In this document: positions 10,021-20,252 of the stretch, piece by piece
Numbering within the stretch: position 1 is the first letter of the stretch
How the letters are laid out: each line of letters opens with the position of its first letter
From: Mytilinidion resinicola
Lineage: Eukaryota; Ascomycota; Dothideomycetes; Mytilinidiales; Mytilinidiaceae
Direction: 5' to 3'
Assembly (NCBI RefSeq): GCF_010093595.1
Contig: NW_022985467.1
Location: forward strand, 378,027-432,081
Length of the DNA: 54,055 nt
The notes under the pieces: model-generated
What the model was told of the DNA's origin: nothing
Databases searched by the model: none
The model's input: the letters and a program-made list of their open reading frames with translations, nothing else
Translations under genes and position numbers: made by a program

Positions 10021-10349
10021 CGTCGCTGTTTGTGAATTATAGAAATGCTGAGAATTGCGAAGGCGAAGCGTCCGATCACCAAAAAGCGTATCTGTGGCTA
10101 CTGCCCATATCTGACATATCGGGCTCTCCTCTATCTGCACCCGACACATGGCGAGATCATTGGTCAGCTGGCTCCAACCTCCGCGACTTGGCCCAAAGCT
10201 CCAGTGATTGGAACAGCTTGTGGATGGCAGCGAGATAAAGAGTCTATTAACAATCGGCATTCCTGCAAATGAGATATATTAAAATACTAAAGCACCATTC
10301 TAAAATCGGACAACTCGATGCGAGAGCTTCTGAGTTTGAGGGCGCATGA

Positions 10350-11320
10350 AGAAGAATCCGCCACGAGATATCGGAATACAAGGTCCCCATTGAGTTCCGG
10401 GTAGAAACAGAGTCCTATATCTACAGCCAGGACGTTCCTACAGACACAGCACAAGAGGCAATTGAAAATTTTGCCAAAATTGTCGAGTGCTGCCCGCGCC
10501 TACAATATCTTAGAATTGCTGTCCTTACAGACTTTGCCTTTCCAGGCGATGCCAAACTGCCAATTAACCTGATCGATAGAGTCCTATTTTCGCCTGCGAT
10601 TACACTTACGGAACTCCGACTAACTTAGTTAGGATTAGTTTGCCACTACTCGAGAGCGGGTCACGAAAGACTTTCAATATCGGCTGTCTTAAGGTCTTGC
10701 GCCTCGACTACTGCTTCGAGGGTTTCCGGCTACATGATCACCAACGAGCACACGAGGATGAAGACTCAAAACAAAGCTACTTCTCTAATCGAGTTTTCAT
10801 TCGCTGAAGAGTATGGTCGATCTGACGTTATAGCGTCTGCACGCTCGAGCTTAGGGTTATTTCTGGCCTCCTTCTCTGGCCTGCGTCACCTAGCCGTCCT
10901 TACCAACCCGGTGTATGAGCATCTATACGGTCCACGCCGAGCATTCCTGCATTTCGATCTATTCAGCTCCCATGCAGAGACACTGCAAGTGCTATTAATT
11001 GGATCGAGGAACACCGATTACCCTTCCGAAGAAGTTGCTCTTATTAGCAAGCACTGCACTAAGCTCGAGCAACTTGGGATTCCATGGAAGCTCGAGGGTC
11101 CTGATATCTGGTGGGCAGGTGGGTGTGTTTGACGAAACTATGGTACAAGATCATGATCTGTGTCAACTTCAAAACTTGCGTACATTGCGTTTCACATCAG
11201 AGTGTGGCGGTCAGTTGGGTGTACAGGAAGGTGCCCGCTCGTATCTATTGGCACTTGTGAAACATGGGAGCAATATAGCGTGTATAGATGGTATATTGGC
11301 CAAGTTATCTAGAAAATAAT
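10350..11320 (+). pseudogene. F-box/LRR-like protein remnant
   Basis: Leucine-rich segments appear in shifting frames: FAKIVECCPRLQYLRIAV and ITLTELRLT near 10470-10625, CLKVLRLDYC near 10690, then LASFSGLRHLAVLTNP, AETLQVLLIGS and HCTKLEQLGIPW in the frame of 10734-11132. DLCQLQNLRTLRFTS follows near 11155. Spacing and composition resemble the leucine-rich part of fungal F-box proteins, which recruit substrates to SCF ubiquitin ligases. No F-box motif is visible, and at least two frameshifts and one stop break it. Confidence 0.5.
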
Positions 11321-11908
11321 CGAAGAGAAGATCATGTATGCTGAATTGCGCCCAATGCTGATGGACAAATCAATCCCAAGCGACGATGGGGAAGGCCAAA
11401 TTTCAATCAACTCCCAGATGATGATGATCCTAGAATTAGTTGAAGCGAAGCAAGCGGGCCTATGAAGCACAGATGACCTTGACAAATTCCCTTTTGGTCT
11501 CAAGATTATCTACTAACTTATACCCCGCGATCTATTTCGAAGGGAAAAATGCGAACAGAAATGGAAGATTGCATGAGGCTGAAGCAAGAGTTTCCATCTC
11601 TTATCTGTGGTAGGTACATTATCTCAACAAAGTGATGAGACACTCTAACTTTTGCAGGATTCGACCTCGTCGGAGCTGAAGATAGAGGCAACCCAACTGC
11701 ATTCTACCTGGATGAGTTGAGGTGGTTTTCCCAGACCTGCGACGAGCGCAAATCAGAAATTCCTTACTTGTCTCACGCGGGTGAGACACTGCTGGACACC
11801 GCCAGGTCCAGCGAGCCTGCCCAGTCCAATTTGTTTGATGCGGTCCTGCTAAAGTCCAAACGCATTGGGCACGGATTCTCTCTCGTCAAGTGCTATTTTG
11901 GACTAGCG
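11303..11908 (+). pseudogene. ADGF/CECR1-type adenosine deaminase fragment
   Basis: Segments match the extracellular adenosine deaminase (ADGF) family: IIEEKIMYAELRPML, then CMRLKQEFPSLICGFDLVG, AEDRGNPTAFYLDEL, IPYLSHAGETL with the catalytic HAGE, and LLKSKRIGHGFSL. A 48-nt intron is seen at 11610-11657 (GTAGGT...TTTGCAG) and splicing it restores CGFDLVG. A TAG near 11312, a TGA near 11465, frameshifts near 11465-11570 and loss of the N- and C-terminal thirds show it is dead. The intact enzyme would convert adenosine to inosine, usually secreted. The frame of the family is lost after about 11908. Confidence 0.7.
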
Positions 11909-12446
11909 TGCTGGTTGGGCGGACCCGTGCAGCTTCAGCGCGAGGCGCGCACATCATCCTCCTTCAATACTCTCCTACTCTCCTACACTACTTTGCGCCA
12001 GCGGCCTCTATGATGACAGAGCACCAAGCTTTGCTTCATTTTGTGAGGAGGCATCGTTTGACTTCACGTAACATTCCTGTACCCTTCCAAGTAACCACCG
12101 CTTGTCTTGGTATTCTGCGACCAACATACTACCGCAGGCAATAGTGGCGGAGAGACAGTGGTCTGTCTCATAGAAATGCGATGATTGCTTTTCGCGGCCG
12201 AAGAGGCCTGCTCATCCTTCTTCTGTTGTACCGGAAACTGACTTGGGGTCTAGGTTAGCACGAGGGAGAGGATGTTATATCAAGCAGTTACGCCCGACGC
12301 GGCTGACAGGTCCTTCCTCGTTGCCTTACCGGCTCTCATTCCATTCTCACCAGTTGCCTTCCTGCACGTTTTCTTGCGTCTTCCTGCGCCCTGAGTTCTT
12401 AGGCATTGGTCGAACCGCCAGACTGTCCAACCAATCTCCTTTTGTT
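11909..12446. other. No gene recognised
   Basis: Possibly rearranged coding debris; short open frames on the plus strand carry no motif I can assign. From 12447 the sequence matches the upstream flank of the second ras copy. Confidence 0.35.
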
Positions 12447-12800
12447 CTACCCCCATCCCAAACCTCTGGTTCGCATCTTGCTCGCAACTCGAAAGCAGAT
12501 TAGCAGTCTCCAGACCAACAGACCTCCACAATGGGGACATTGACTTTGTACAAGTCCGTGGTGCTCGGGGACAGTGGCGTCGGGAAGACAGCTTTGACCA
12601 CTAACTGTATTCCTAGATGTGTCTGAACCGCTTCTACGAAGACTACGACGCGACCATCGGGGACTCATACCGCAAGGAGGTGGAGATTGATCAACAGTCA
12701 TATATGCTGGAAGTGCTTGACACCGCAGGTCAAGAAGAATACATTGCGCTACGAGACCGTTGGATACGAGACGGCGAGGGCTTCGTGCGGCATACCGCGT
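12447..12800 (+). pseudogene. Ras2/RasB-like small GTPase, truncated copy A with its 5' flank
   Basis: ATG at 12531 starts MGTLTLYKSVVLGDSG, with the P-loop GDSGVGKT, then after a lesion [32 protein letters not shown] and RWIRDGEGF. These are the switch I and switch II regions of Ras. It stops near 12806, so the G4/G5 motifs and the membrane anchor are absent. Between exon 1 and exon 2 it keeps the branch point and 3' splice site (ACTAACTGTATTCCTAG) but has lost the 5' splice site and two codons, so it cannot splice normally. Upstream sequence 12447-12530 also matches the flank of copy B, so the copy arose as DNA, not from mRNA. Confidence 0.8.
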
Positions 12801-13094
12801 CGATCTGATGATAGAATCCATTGCTTGAGGCTCTCTTCTTGTGCAGGTGTAAGACGGCGATTCGATGCGATAGAATCGCGTTTTGGTTTGATGCCCTTGG
12901 CGCGTAGCCGGGCGGTGCTCCGGGGCACGTCGTACGTGCTTGTTGCTTTTCGGAAACTTGTAATTTGGCCTTGCTTGTACGCTTAAATAGCTAGATCAAT
13001 TCTGCCCTCTTTAAAGAGGTCTTCTCGTTGTTATAGTATAGGCATTGAGGCAGTAGTTGAGTAACGCGTCGCGTTTCTACGATTTTTGATGGGG

Positions 13095-13275
13095 TGGCGT
13101 AAGAAGGGCAAAGGATCAGTGAGGAAAGCATGAGTTGTATTGAGGTGCTAACGAGTGGCTATATAGTGAAGAGAGACCAGGGGTTGCAGGCAGCAACCGT
13201 GGCAAACAACAGGTGAACCTTGTCCAGCTGAGACGCGTAGGCAGACGTGCGTAGGAGTATTCTAACTGGCTGCCA
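13095..13275. mobile_element. Solo LTR-like element, copy of 19187-19397
   Basis: About 180 bp nearly identical to the insertion at 19187-19397, including TGAGTTGTATTGAGGTGC and GTGGCTATATAGTGAAG. It lacks the first few bases and has one, not two, of the 22-bp internal units. Confidence 0.75.
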
Positions 13276-14738
13276 CCAGATTAATGCAAAGTCATTGGAA
13301 AATCATGCTCTTGACTCCTCTTTCTTTAAAGCGCTATGTGTTGAGGTCCCGCCGAATAAAGATCTAGTTCTTTGAGCACACTTAGCTTGCAACGTAACGC
13401 TTCTTCTGTAGATGAAATAGGGAACAATCTTCATTGGTGTAGCTTTTTACCGCCAAGCCGAAGACCTTTCATCCCACCCCAAGCGAAAAAGCCCTATCTC
13501 CAAACGAAACGTCCGATCTTCTCACGATAGGGGTCTCGTTGGTAAAAAAGTTACATTCAGGTGAACCTTCACCAGCCAGCTTGTAGTCCAGAAATCGAAA
13601 AACCATCTTTCCAGAAAGACTTTGGGTTTGGGGAATCTGCTACCGGTAGCTGGCAGCGGAAAGTTACTTTGCCACGAATCGCCTGCTATTATTGTGAAGT
13701 CCGATTAAATCAAGACAGCAAGTGCTTTAGGACTCGAGAGCAATAGATGAACGGCATGACAGACCAAGATGTAGTTTGGAGTTATGTTACATTTGAGCCT
13801 ATTTTCGAGCTCCCATAACATTAAAGGCCCCTTAGAAATGCACCTTGCTTTCTAATATAAAGAAGCAATTTCTTTATAAACGTGACCATCTTCTTTCCTA
13901 ACGGCTGTCTATCTATCCCAATGCATTCATACGAGATCTCCAAGTTTCGAAAACAATACAACTCCTACCTCTATATGTGGAACAAAGATAGTACACAGCT
14001 TAAGGCGGACGATTTTAGGAATCTCCTCGACTGTATGGAGCGTCTTCTCTTATATCTTGAAGAATGGGAGAGTAAGGGGCTATTGCTCCCTACTGCGTAG
14101 CAAGTGGTGCCTTTTAGATTTTGCTAAACTAGCTAACATGTTTAAGCGATAGTGACGGTCTATCACCACTACCGGAGGAAGAAGAAGAAGAAAAAGAAGA
14201 AGAGAGCGACGAAATATATGAAGATACGAAAGGGAACTAGATATCTATTATACAAGACTGAAGCGCTGCGGCACGTATCTCTATTCCACTAAACGCCTAA
14301 CTGTCCGCAACCTCAACTCTATCGGAAATTGAGCGCATTCCGTCATCTGTATAGTGTCGTGAAGTACCCCAAAGATGAAAATAGAAAGCGACCAATCGTT
14401 GAGAACTGGATACATCGTCTTGATGAGATCGATTGCGCTAGCGTCTTCGAGATATCTATCTGTAAGGGCTTTTCCCAAGTAGATGATATACCCTCTTTAC
14501 TTATACCACACCATCTTCCTTGTATAGGAAGAATTCTGGCAAAGATAAGCATTTAGGTATAATCGCCTCGTAGTACTGTTGCAGAGGACTGGAGAAAATG
14601 GCCGCAACGTGATTGAAGATACCAATGTCTGCATGACGGTAATCGTACATGGTGATAAGCGTACCGGTAACGGGCTTTTCGCGGCCTGGTACTCTTACAA
14701 CTTCCCCTCTGTCTCCGATCTTACACGTTGCACTGGGA
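13276..14738. other. Low-information region with one small unassigned ORF and a GAA-rich tract
   Basis: An ORF at 13882-14100 (72 residues; ISKFRKQYNSYLYMW, LLDCMERLLLYLEEWESKG) has a plausible amphipathic composition but no family I recognise. A purine-rich GAA tract at 14172-14205 would encode acidic Glu-rich sequence. A minus-strand ORF at 14281-14478 is also unassigned. The rest shows nothing I can support. Confidence 0.35.
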
Positions 14739-15519
14739 CTAACTTACACACTTTGTGTTATTCCCACTCCCATGCTTTCCCTGTTGGTTTCGAGGATACC
14801 CTGCGCCATAATTACCGTAACCATATCCTTGAACTTTTCTCTTCAAATTGTCTGCCCGCGATGACTTGTTGCCCTGGCCGCAAGGCTGTTGGCGTTGTCG
14901 CCTCAGCTGCCGCACGACATCGTAGAAGGCCTTCTCAACATTCACGCAATTTTTCGCGGAAGCCTCCACAAAGTCGTATCCTAGCGAGCGAGCGAGCGCA
15001 CTGCCTTCTTGGGTCGAGACTTCACGTTCTGTCACTCTGTTGCACTTGTTACCCACTAGCATGACAGGCGCCGGGCCGAAAGCAGACCCGTTCGATGATG
15101 CGCTTGGTGGCGAGCCGGGGTATATTGGTGATCCGGATAGCGATGATTCTTTGACCCGCTGAATTTGGTGGTGAAATTCTTGGATGCGTGTAAAGGACGG
15201 CCGAGACGAGATGCTATAGATCAGCACAAAGCCCTCGCCGTCCCGTATCCACTCTCAGCGCGATGTATTCTTCTTGGCCTGCCGTGTCAAGCACTTCCAG
15301 CGTGCATGACTGGGAATCAATCTGCACTTGCTTGCGGTACGAGTCCTCGATGGTCGGGTCGTATGTTTCGACAAAGTGGTTCAGGCATAGCTAGAAATAC
15401 AGTTAGCGATTGACATTTAACACGATGTGGAAGGAGCCCACCTGGATAGTCAAAGCTGTCTTCCCGACGCCACCGTCCCCGAGCACCACGAGCTTGTACA
15501 AAGGTATTTTCCCCGCCAT
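14739..15519 (-). pseudogene. Ras2/RasB-like small GTPase, near full-length copy B
   Basis: Exon 1 from ATG at 15519 encodes MAGKIPLYKLVVLGDGGVG with the P-loop. An intron follows (GTGGGC...GCTAACTGTATTTCTAG, about 15388-15440). Exon 2 gives [40 protein letters not shown] (G4 is NKC-N in place of NKCD) and FVEASAKN (G5). Five bases are missing between 15251 and 15256 compared with copy A, shifting the frame just before WIRDGEGF. The tail ends NNTKCVS, one residue short of a CAAX box. The Gly/Pro/Ser insert before the NKC motif and the RRQRQQ tail resemble fungal Ras2/RasB, a membrane switch in morphogenesis signalling. 5' flank similarity to copy A extends past 15600. Confidence 0.85.
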
Positions 15520-15816
15520 GATGGAGAGGTGTTCGTCCAGAGACTGCTAAGCCACTTTTGAGTTGTGGGAAAGATGCGAACCAGAGGTTTGGGATGGGCG
15601 TAGAACGATTGGAGTCGCTGTGACTGAAGGCAAACGTGCATCCGGGCGTAACTAGCTCTATATATTACTATGTCGGTCCTCTCCATGCCACCGTGCACAC
15701 GTCCCCGAGGGTTTAAAGTGGCTGAGGATCTTTCAAGCCTAAGCGAGCGGTATCACATCCGACAGGCTGCAGTACGGGATTGGGGTAAAGGAGAGGGTGC
15801 GTTTTCGTGAACCGCA

Positions 15817-16100
15817 TCATAGCTTCCTGGCTAATGCTCCAACCGACAGCTTAGTTGAAGGAAAGTTCATACCGGATGCTGCAGAACGGTGGCGACACCT
15901 GTAGTTATGCAGTTCGGCCTCAATGATTGGGAATACATCCTCAATAGACGGTTCTTTGGTGGCGGCTACCTCCTTTTTCTTGAACTCGCGGAAGCGATCT
16001 TCACAAGTCGTCACAGAGAGTGGAGACGCTCAAAGTTCTTGTGGCCTAAATCACGGAGCACATCATCGCCGCCAGCATAGACTCGCGTGGCCTCCTGAAT
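15817..16100 (-). pseudogene. Unassigned coding fragment
   Basis: Minus-strand sequence with coding character in two frames: YAGGDDVLRDLGHKNFERL, then after a frame change CEDRFREFKKKEVAATKEP and IEDVFPIIEAELHNY. A GT site follows at about 15900. I do not recognise the family. It lies between ras copy B and the zinc-finger gene and is probably the remnant of one exon. Confidence 0.35.
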
Positions 16101-16182
16101 CTACAAGTTCGTGCGATGAACTTACTCGGACAAAGCCTTCCGCCGTGTAATGTGTGGAACATCTTAAACACCTCTATTTGAC

Positions 16183-17277
16183 TTAATGACCTCTTTGGGC
16201 CTGTTCGTGCCTTCTGAGATCATAGGGATCCGCGAAGCTCTTGGGGCATATCCGGCACTTGTAAGGTTTCTTGCCACTGTGGGTCAATTTGTGCCTTCTG
16301 AGAGTAGAGGGATCCGCGAAGCTCTTGGGGCACATCTGGCACTTGTAAGGTTTCTTGCCACTGTGGGTCAGTTCGTGCCTACTGAGAGTAGAGGGATGCG
16401 CGAAGCTCTTGGAGCACTCCTGGCACTTGTGAGGTTTCTGGCCAGTGTGGGTCCGTTTGTGAAATCTGAGAGCAGAGTGATCCGCGAAGCTCTTGCCGCA
16501 CGTTTGGCACTCTGGTCTGCCTTGGCTATCTCCTGGATCGACTCCGTTCAGCTCTTCCTCGCCAGTGTGGGGCCGTTCGTGCTTTCTAAGAGCAGAGGGA
16601 TCTGCGAAGCTCTTGGGGCACATCTGGGACTTGTAAAATTTCTTGCTAAGTAGGTCCACGTTGAGTATGGCTGAGTCGGTTTGCGCTATTGAGTTGTTTG
16701 GATCCATGTGGAGTATGGTTGGGTTAATGTGCGCCATCGAGTTGTTTGGATCCATGTGGAGTACGGTTGGGTTAATGTGCGCTATCGAGTTGTTTGGATC
16801 TATGTCAAATATGGCTAGGTGCACATCGAGTATGGTTGGGCCAAACGAGGATTTTGGTAGAATAGTGGGGCAATTGACCGGGTAACTGTCCTTCGGAGGA
16901 GGGTCGAAAAGTAGGTTGGGGTCCTGTAAAGGCTGCATCAAGTCTGTCGAGGATAGATTGGCGTCCCCCCATCTGCGAACAAGTCCGTAGTAGGTTTCGA
17001 TGGTTTTAATGGAGGTAGGCAATGACTTCGGTGGACTTGGTTCAGGTGCCAGCAGGCGGTGTGGATTGGACTTCCTCGTATAGCCGGTTCGATCTCTGGT
17101 TCGAGGTGTTGTTGGGTTTGTCTTTGGCAATCTCGAAGGTGATGGTAGTTTCTGTGTAGATATTAGGTGACGGTTATGCAGGCCGCTTTGCGTGGGCTTC
17201 GTCGTTCGAGGCATCCTGCGGAGATCGGTTCCGATGAGGGTAGTCTTCGAAGAGTGTACGACGAATTGATGCAGCAT
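16183..17277 (-). CDS. C2H2 zinc-finger protein
   Basis: First in-frame ATG at 17275-17277; about 364 residues, uninterrupted. The N-terminal half is Pro/Ser/Thr-rich and carries three 16-residue (48-bp) repeats of the type DPNNSIAHINPTVLHM (DNA 16693-16836). The C-terminal third has five zinc-finger units with linkers such as HTGQKPHKC and HSGKKPYKC. Fingers two to four have all ligands (CQTCGKSF...HKRTH, CQECSKSF...HELTH, CQMCPKSF...HKLTH). Finger one has Ser in place of the first Cys (KSQMC), and the last lacks its final His (HEQAQ). It is a likely nuclear DNA-binding protein. Its 5' end abuts a broken gypsy integrase, so the original promoter or first exon may be lost. Confidence 0.7.
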   Translation of the reverse strand: MLHQFVVHSSKTTLIGTDLRRMPRTTKPTQSGLHNRHLISTQKLPSPSRLPKTNPTTPRTRDRTGYTRKSNPHRLLAPEPSPPKSLPTSIKTIETYYGLVRRWGDANLSSTDLMQPLQDPNLLFDPPPKDSYPVNCPTILPKSSFGPTILDVHLAIFDIDPNNSIAHINPTVLHMDPNNSMAHINPTILHMDPNNSIAQTDSAILNVDLLSKKFYKSQMCPKSFADPSALRKHERPHTGEEELNGVDPGDSQGRPECQTCGKSFADHSALRFHKRTHTGQKPHKCQECSKSFAHPSTLSRHELTHSGKKPYKCQMCPKSFADPSTLRRHKLTHSGKKPYKCRICPKSFADPYDLRRHEQAQRGH

Positions 17278-17287
17278 GCTCAGGGGT

Positions 17288-17600
17288 TCAGGGGTCCTGT
17301 AGTGCACGGGAAAGAACCAGTCTCTGCAGAGCCGTAATTACCTCGGAAAGGAAGTTCGATCCATTATCGGTTGTAAATGCGGCTGGAGGGCCGTACTGGC
17401 AGTAGATACGTTCATAGATGAATGTCGCTATGGTCTCGGTGTGCGCGTTAAGCAGCGCGGCAGCTTCTGGCCAACCCGTAGCGTAATCGATGGCAGTGAT
17501 GACCCACCTGTTCCCGTGGATTGATCGCGGCAATCTCCCGATCAAATCAATGCCCCGTCCATCGAACGGATCTCGATCCTTGACCCGATGGAATGTCGGT
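17288..17600 (-). pseudogene. Gypsy integrase core, truncated
   Basis: LIGRLPRSIHGNRWVITAID, then YATGWPEAAALL (first catalytic Asp) and AAFTTDNGSNFLSEVI (second Asp). The sequence then ends in unrelated residues before the third acidic residue. It is one frame off the upstream polyprotein, with a single-base shift near 17600. Confidence 0.85.
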
Positions 17601-19186
17601 TCTCGTATGATCTTCCCTCTGCACTAGCTGGCAGGAGGTACACTCATGGGCGTATTCGTTCGCATCTCGACTCATCGCCGGCCACCATCCATAGGCTTGA
17701 AGCGCTTCCTGCATGTCACGGTACGTGAAATGGCCTAGCTGATGCGTCTTCTCGAGAGTGGCTCGACGGAAGGGCGGTGCGATATACGGTACAGTATTCT
17801 CTAGAGTGTAAAGATCTCCATCAGGTTCATAAGAGCGATGGCGTAGTTCTCCTTTAAGTATAGCAAAGTTCCGACACAATGACGGGTGGATTCTTCGGCA
17901 GCGTAGCCGGTGTCGTTTCAGTTCAGCCTCCGACGGTTGTTCGGAGAGAGTCGGCTTGAGGCCCGTTATGAGGAACCTCTTCAGATCTTCAATATACTCC
18001 ATATCAGGATCCTCGTCCTCGTGGAGGGTAGCGAGGCGGTCTCGGGCGAAATCAGGGCGCCTACTGATCGCGACCGGCACCGTCGCTAAAGCTCCTGAGC
18101 GGTACTGAATTATGGGGTTATATTGCTGGAAATCCTCAATCCATCGAGCGAGCCTCGGAGAGGCTTTCTTCGTGGTTTGTAGATATTGTAACGAGTGATG
18201 ATCGGTCACAATTGTTAAGTTCTTCTCTTGAATATAGTGTTGCCAAACCCGCAACGCTTCCTTGATGGTCAAGAGTTCTTTCTTATGCACTGGATAATTT
18301 AATTCGGCCTTATTAAGCTTCCAACCATCGAACGCGATAGGGTGCCACTCGCCGTCGTCGCCTTGTTGAAGGAGGACCATACCGATAGCAAAATCGGATG
18401 CGTCTGTTTCAATCCGAAAGGGCTTCGACCAGTCGATAAGGGCAAGTACAGGGCGTTCGATGAGCTTTCGCTTCAGAGTGTCGAAAGCTAATTGACAGCC
18501 AACGTTCCACGTAATAGTTCTGTACTTCTGCTTGCGCTTAAGGGCGTCGCTCTCCTTTAGGAGCTCGTGGAGGGGTGCCGAAATGCGAGCGAAGTGCTGT
18601 ATGAACTTGCGATAGTACGTCTCAAGACCGAGGAACTGTCGGACTTCGTGGACGTTGTTAGGGACCGGCCATTTGCGTATGGCGTCCAGTTTGTTGGTCA
18701 TTGGCTTCACGGTACCGTGGGAAACCACATGGCCACAGAACTCAATGGTATCTTGTGCGATCGAGCATTTGTCGGTTTTAGCAAACAGTTGCTCCTTCTT
18801 AAGGGCTTCGAATAGCAATCGGAGGTGGTCATAATGCTCTTCTAATGTTTCCGAAAACACTACGATGTCGTCCATATAGACGAGCATGAAGCGACGTAGG
18901 TACGGCCGCAAGGTGTCGTTCATAATAGCTTGGAAAGTGGCTGGAGCATTGCATAGGCCAAAAGACATGACCAGGGATTCAAATTTCCCTTCGATTGTAT
19001 TGAAAGCCGTCTTATGGACATCCGATTGGTGGACGCGTAGTTGATGATAGCCCGAGGTCAAGTTGATCTTAGTAAAGTATCTTGCCTTTCCAAAAGACTG
19101 CAAGCAATCATCAATACGCGGCAGTGGGTAGGTATTCTTTTGGGTTACGAGATTGAGAGCTCGGTAATCGATGCACATTCGCCATT
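17547..19186 (-). pseudogene. Gypsy RT (most), RNase H and integrase HHCC domain
   Basis: MCIDYRALNLVTQKNTYPLP opens the RT palm; MLVYMDDIVVF at about 18862-18883 is the catalytic motif. RNase H begins with FRIETDASDFAIGMVLLQQG and holds IVTDHHSLQYL. The integrase zinc domain has TLEKTHQLGHFTYRDM and HECTSC. The RT start was separated from KPNGKW by the LTR insertion at 19187. Confidence 0.9.
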
Positions 19187-19397
19187 TGGCAGCTGGCGTA
19201 GGAAGGGCAGAGGATCAGTGAGGAAAGCATGAGTTGTATTGAGGTGCTAACGAGTGGCTATATAGTGAAGAGAGACCAGGGGTAGCAGGCAGCAACGGTG
19301 ACAAAACAACAGGTGAACCTTGTCCAGCTGAGAAGTGAACCCTGTCCAGCTGAGACGCGTAGACAGATGTGCGTAGGAGCATTCTAACTGGCTGCCA
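19187..19397. mobile_element. Solo LTR-like insertion inside gypsy RT
   Basis: 211 bp starting TGGCAGC and ending GCTGCCA, flanked by 5-bp direct repeats CCATT at 19182-19186 and 19398-19402. TG...CA ends with a 5-bp duplication fit a solo LTR. It interrupts the RT codons between KPNGKW and RMCIDY. It contains a TATATAG box and a 22-bp internal tandem duplication (GTGAACCTTGTCCAGCTGAG and a second copy) that is single in the copy at 13095-13275. Confidence 0.8.
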
Positions 19398-20036
19398 CCA
19401 TTTGCCATTAGGCTTAGGAACAAAGAGAACCGGAGAGCCCCAGGCACTAACAGATTCTCGGATGAGGCCTTGCTGCAGCAACTCGTGGATCTGTCGGGTC
19501 TGTTCCTCCATTTGGTGATGGGAAAGGCGGTATGCGGCGTTGTTAACTGGCTTTGCATCGCCCGTGTCAATCGGATGGTCGTACCTGCGCTTGGGCGGCA
19601 GGATATTGGGTAGGACGTTCCGGAATTTCGATTTGTACTCATTAAGGAGCCCTCGAAGCTTCTTCTGCATAGCTGGAGGAGTGACATGGTCAACTAGCGG
19701 TAGAAGGTTCTCATCTTCTTGTTCCGAAGGAGGATCGGTTCCAGGCTGTAGTACGCGATCTGGCAATGGTTCATCGGAAATCTTAACAACACAAAGGTAG
19801 GCGGAATCAACTTCGTCAGCAGAGAGCCCTTTGTACTCCCGATAAGACATCGCGTTAGCGAACCCACGATGCTCTAACTCGGGGAGATTCAATTCAACAA
19901 CAGGGTTCTGCGCGTCGAGTCGATGGGCAACCGGCTCAATCCTTGGGTTGCGGCTGACTTGTACTCGAAGCGTAACAGAGTTGGTAAAGAAGTCAATAAT
20001 AGCTCGGTCAACCAGAACGGGGCCAAAGACGAGCAA
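19398..20036 (-). pseudogene. Gypsy protease C-terminus to RT N-terminus
   Basis: Contains LVFGPVLVDRAIIDFF, a linker, RRYDHPIDTGDAKPVNNAAY, RQIHELLQQGLIRESVSAWG and SPVLFVPKPNGKW, the standard gypsy RT entry. The active-site Asp region of the protease is not found upstream, so the element is truncated at its 5' side near 20100. Confidence 0.85.
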
Positions 20037-20228
20037 GTCACGCCTTGTCCCTCCTTAAACAGAGGGAGGTTGGGATGATGGACGGATCTAGACGCAAATC
20101 GGACAAGCGGAGGATTTCAAGAAAGAGTCCTTCTAATTGGTCATTAATCATTGCCCTTGATAGCTAATTCCAGGCGACGCCGGGTGTTGTTAGCTTTTTA
20201 ATGCCTATCACGTGACGCCAAGTCTGCC

Positions 20229-20252
20229 ATTTGCGATCTCCTGGAGTTCGCA
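20229..20252. repeat. Dispersed copy of the palindromic repeat
   Basis: ATTTGCGATCTCC followed by TGGAGTTCGCA, preceded 15 bp earlier by CACGTGAC. It matches the palindromes at 9.7-10.0 kb with few changes. Confidence 0.65.

Larger units (their letters stand above)
17285..20100 (-). mobile_element. Truncated Ty3/gypsy retrotransposon (protease end to integrase)
   Basis: Pol of a Ty3/gypsy element without LTRs or gag. Order on the minus strand: end of protease, RT, RNase H, integrase zinc-binding domain and half of the integrase core. The element is cut off in the integrase about 10-30 bp upstream of the zinc-finger ATG and split inside RT by a solo LTR. Few RIP-type changes, so it is younger than the DIRS-like pair or escaped mutation. 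Confidence 0.9.

Noticed and set aside
10045..10272. Small plus-strand ORFs after the palindromic repeats
   Set aside because: They begin inside the repeat and lack any recognisable motif.
14579..15064. Plus-strand ORF of 161 codons
   Set aside because: It is antisense to the ras copy B exon, whose Ras motifs are unmistakable.
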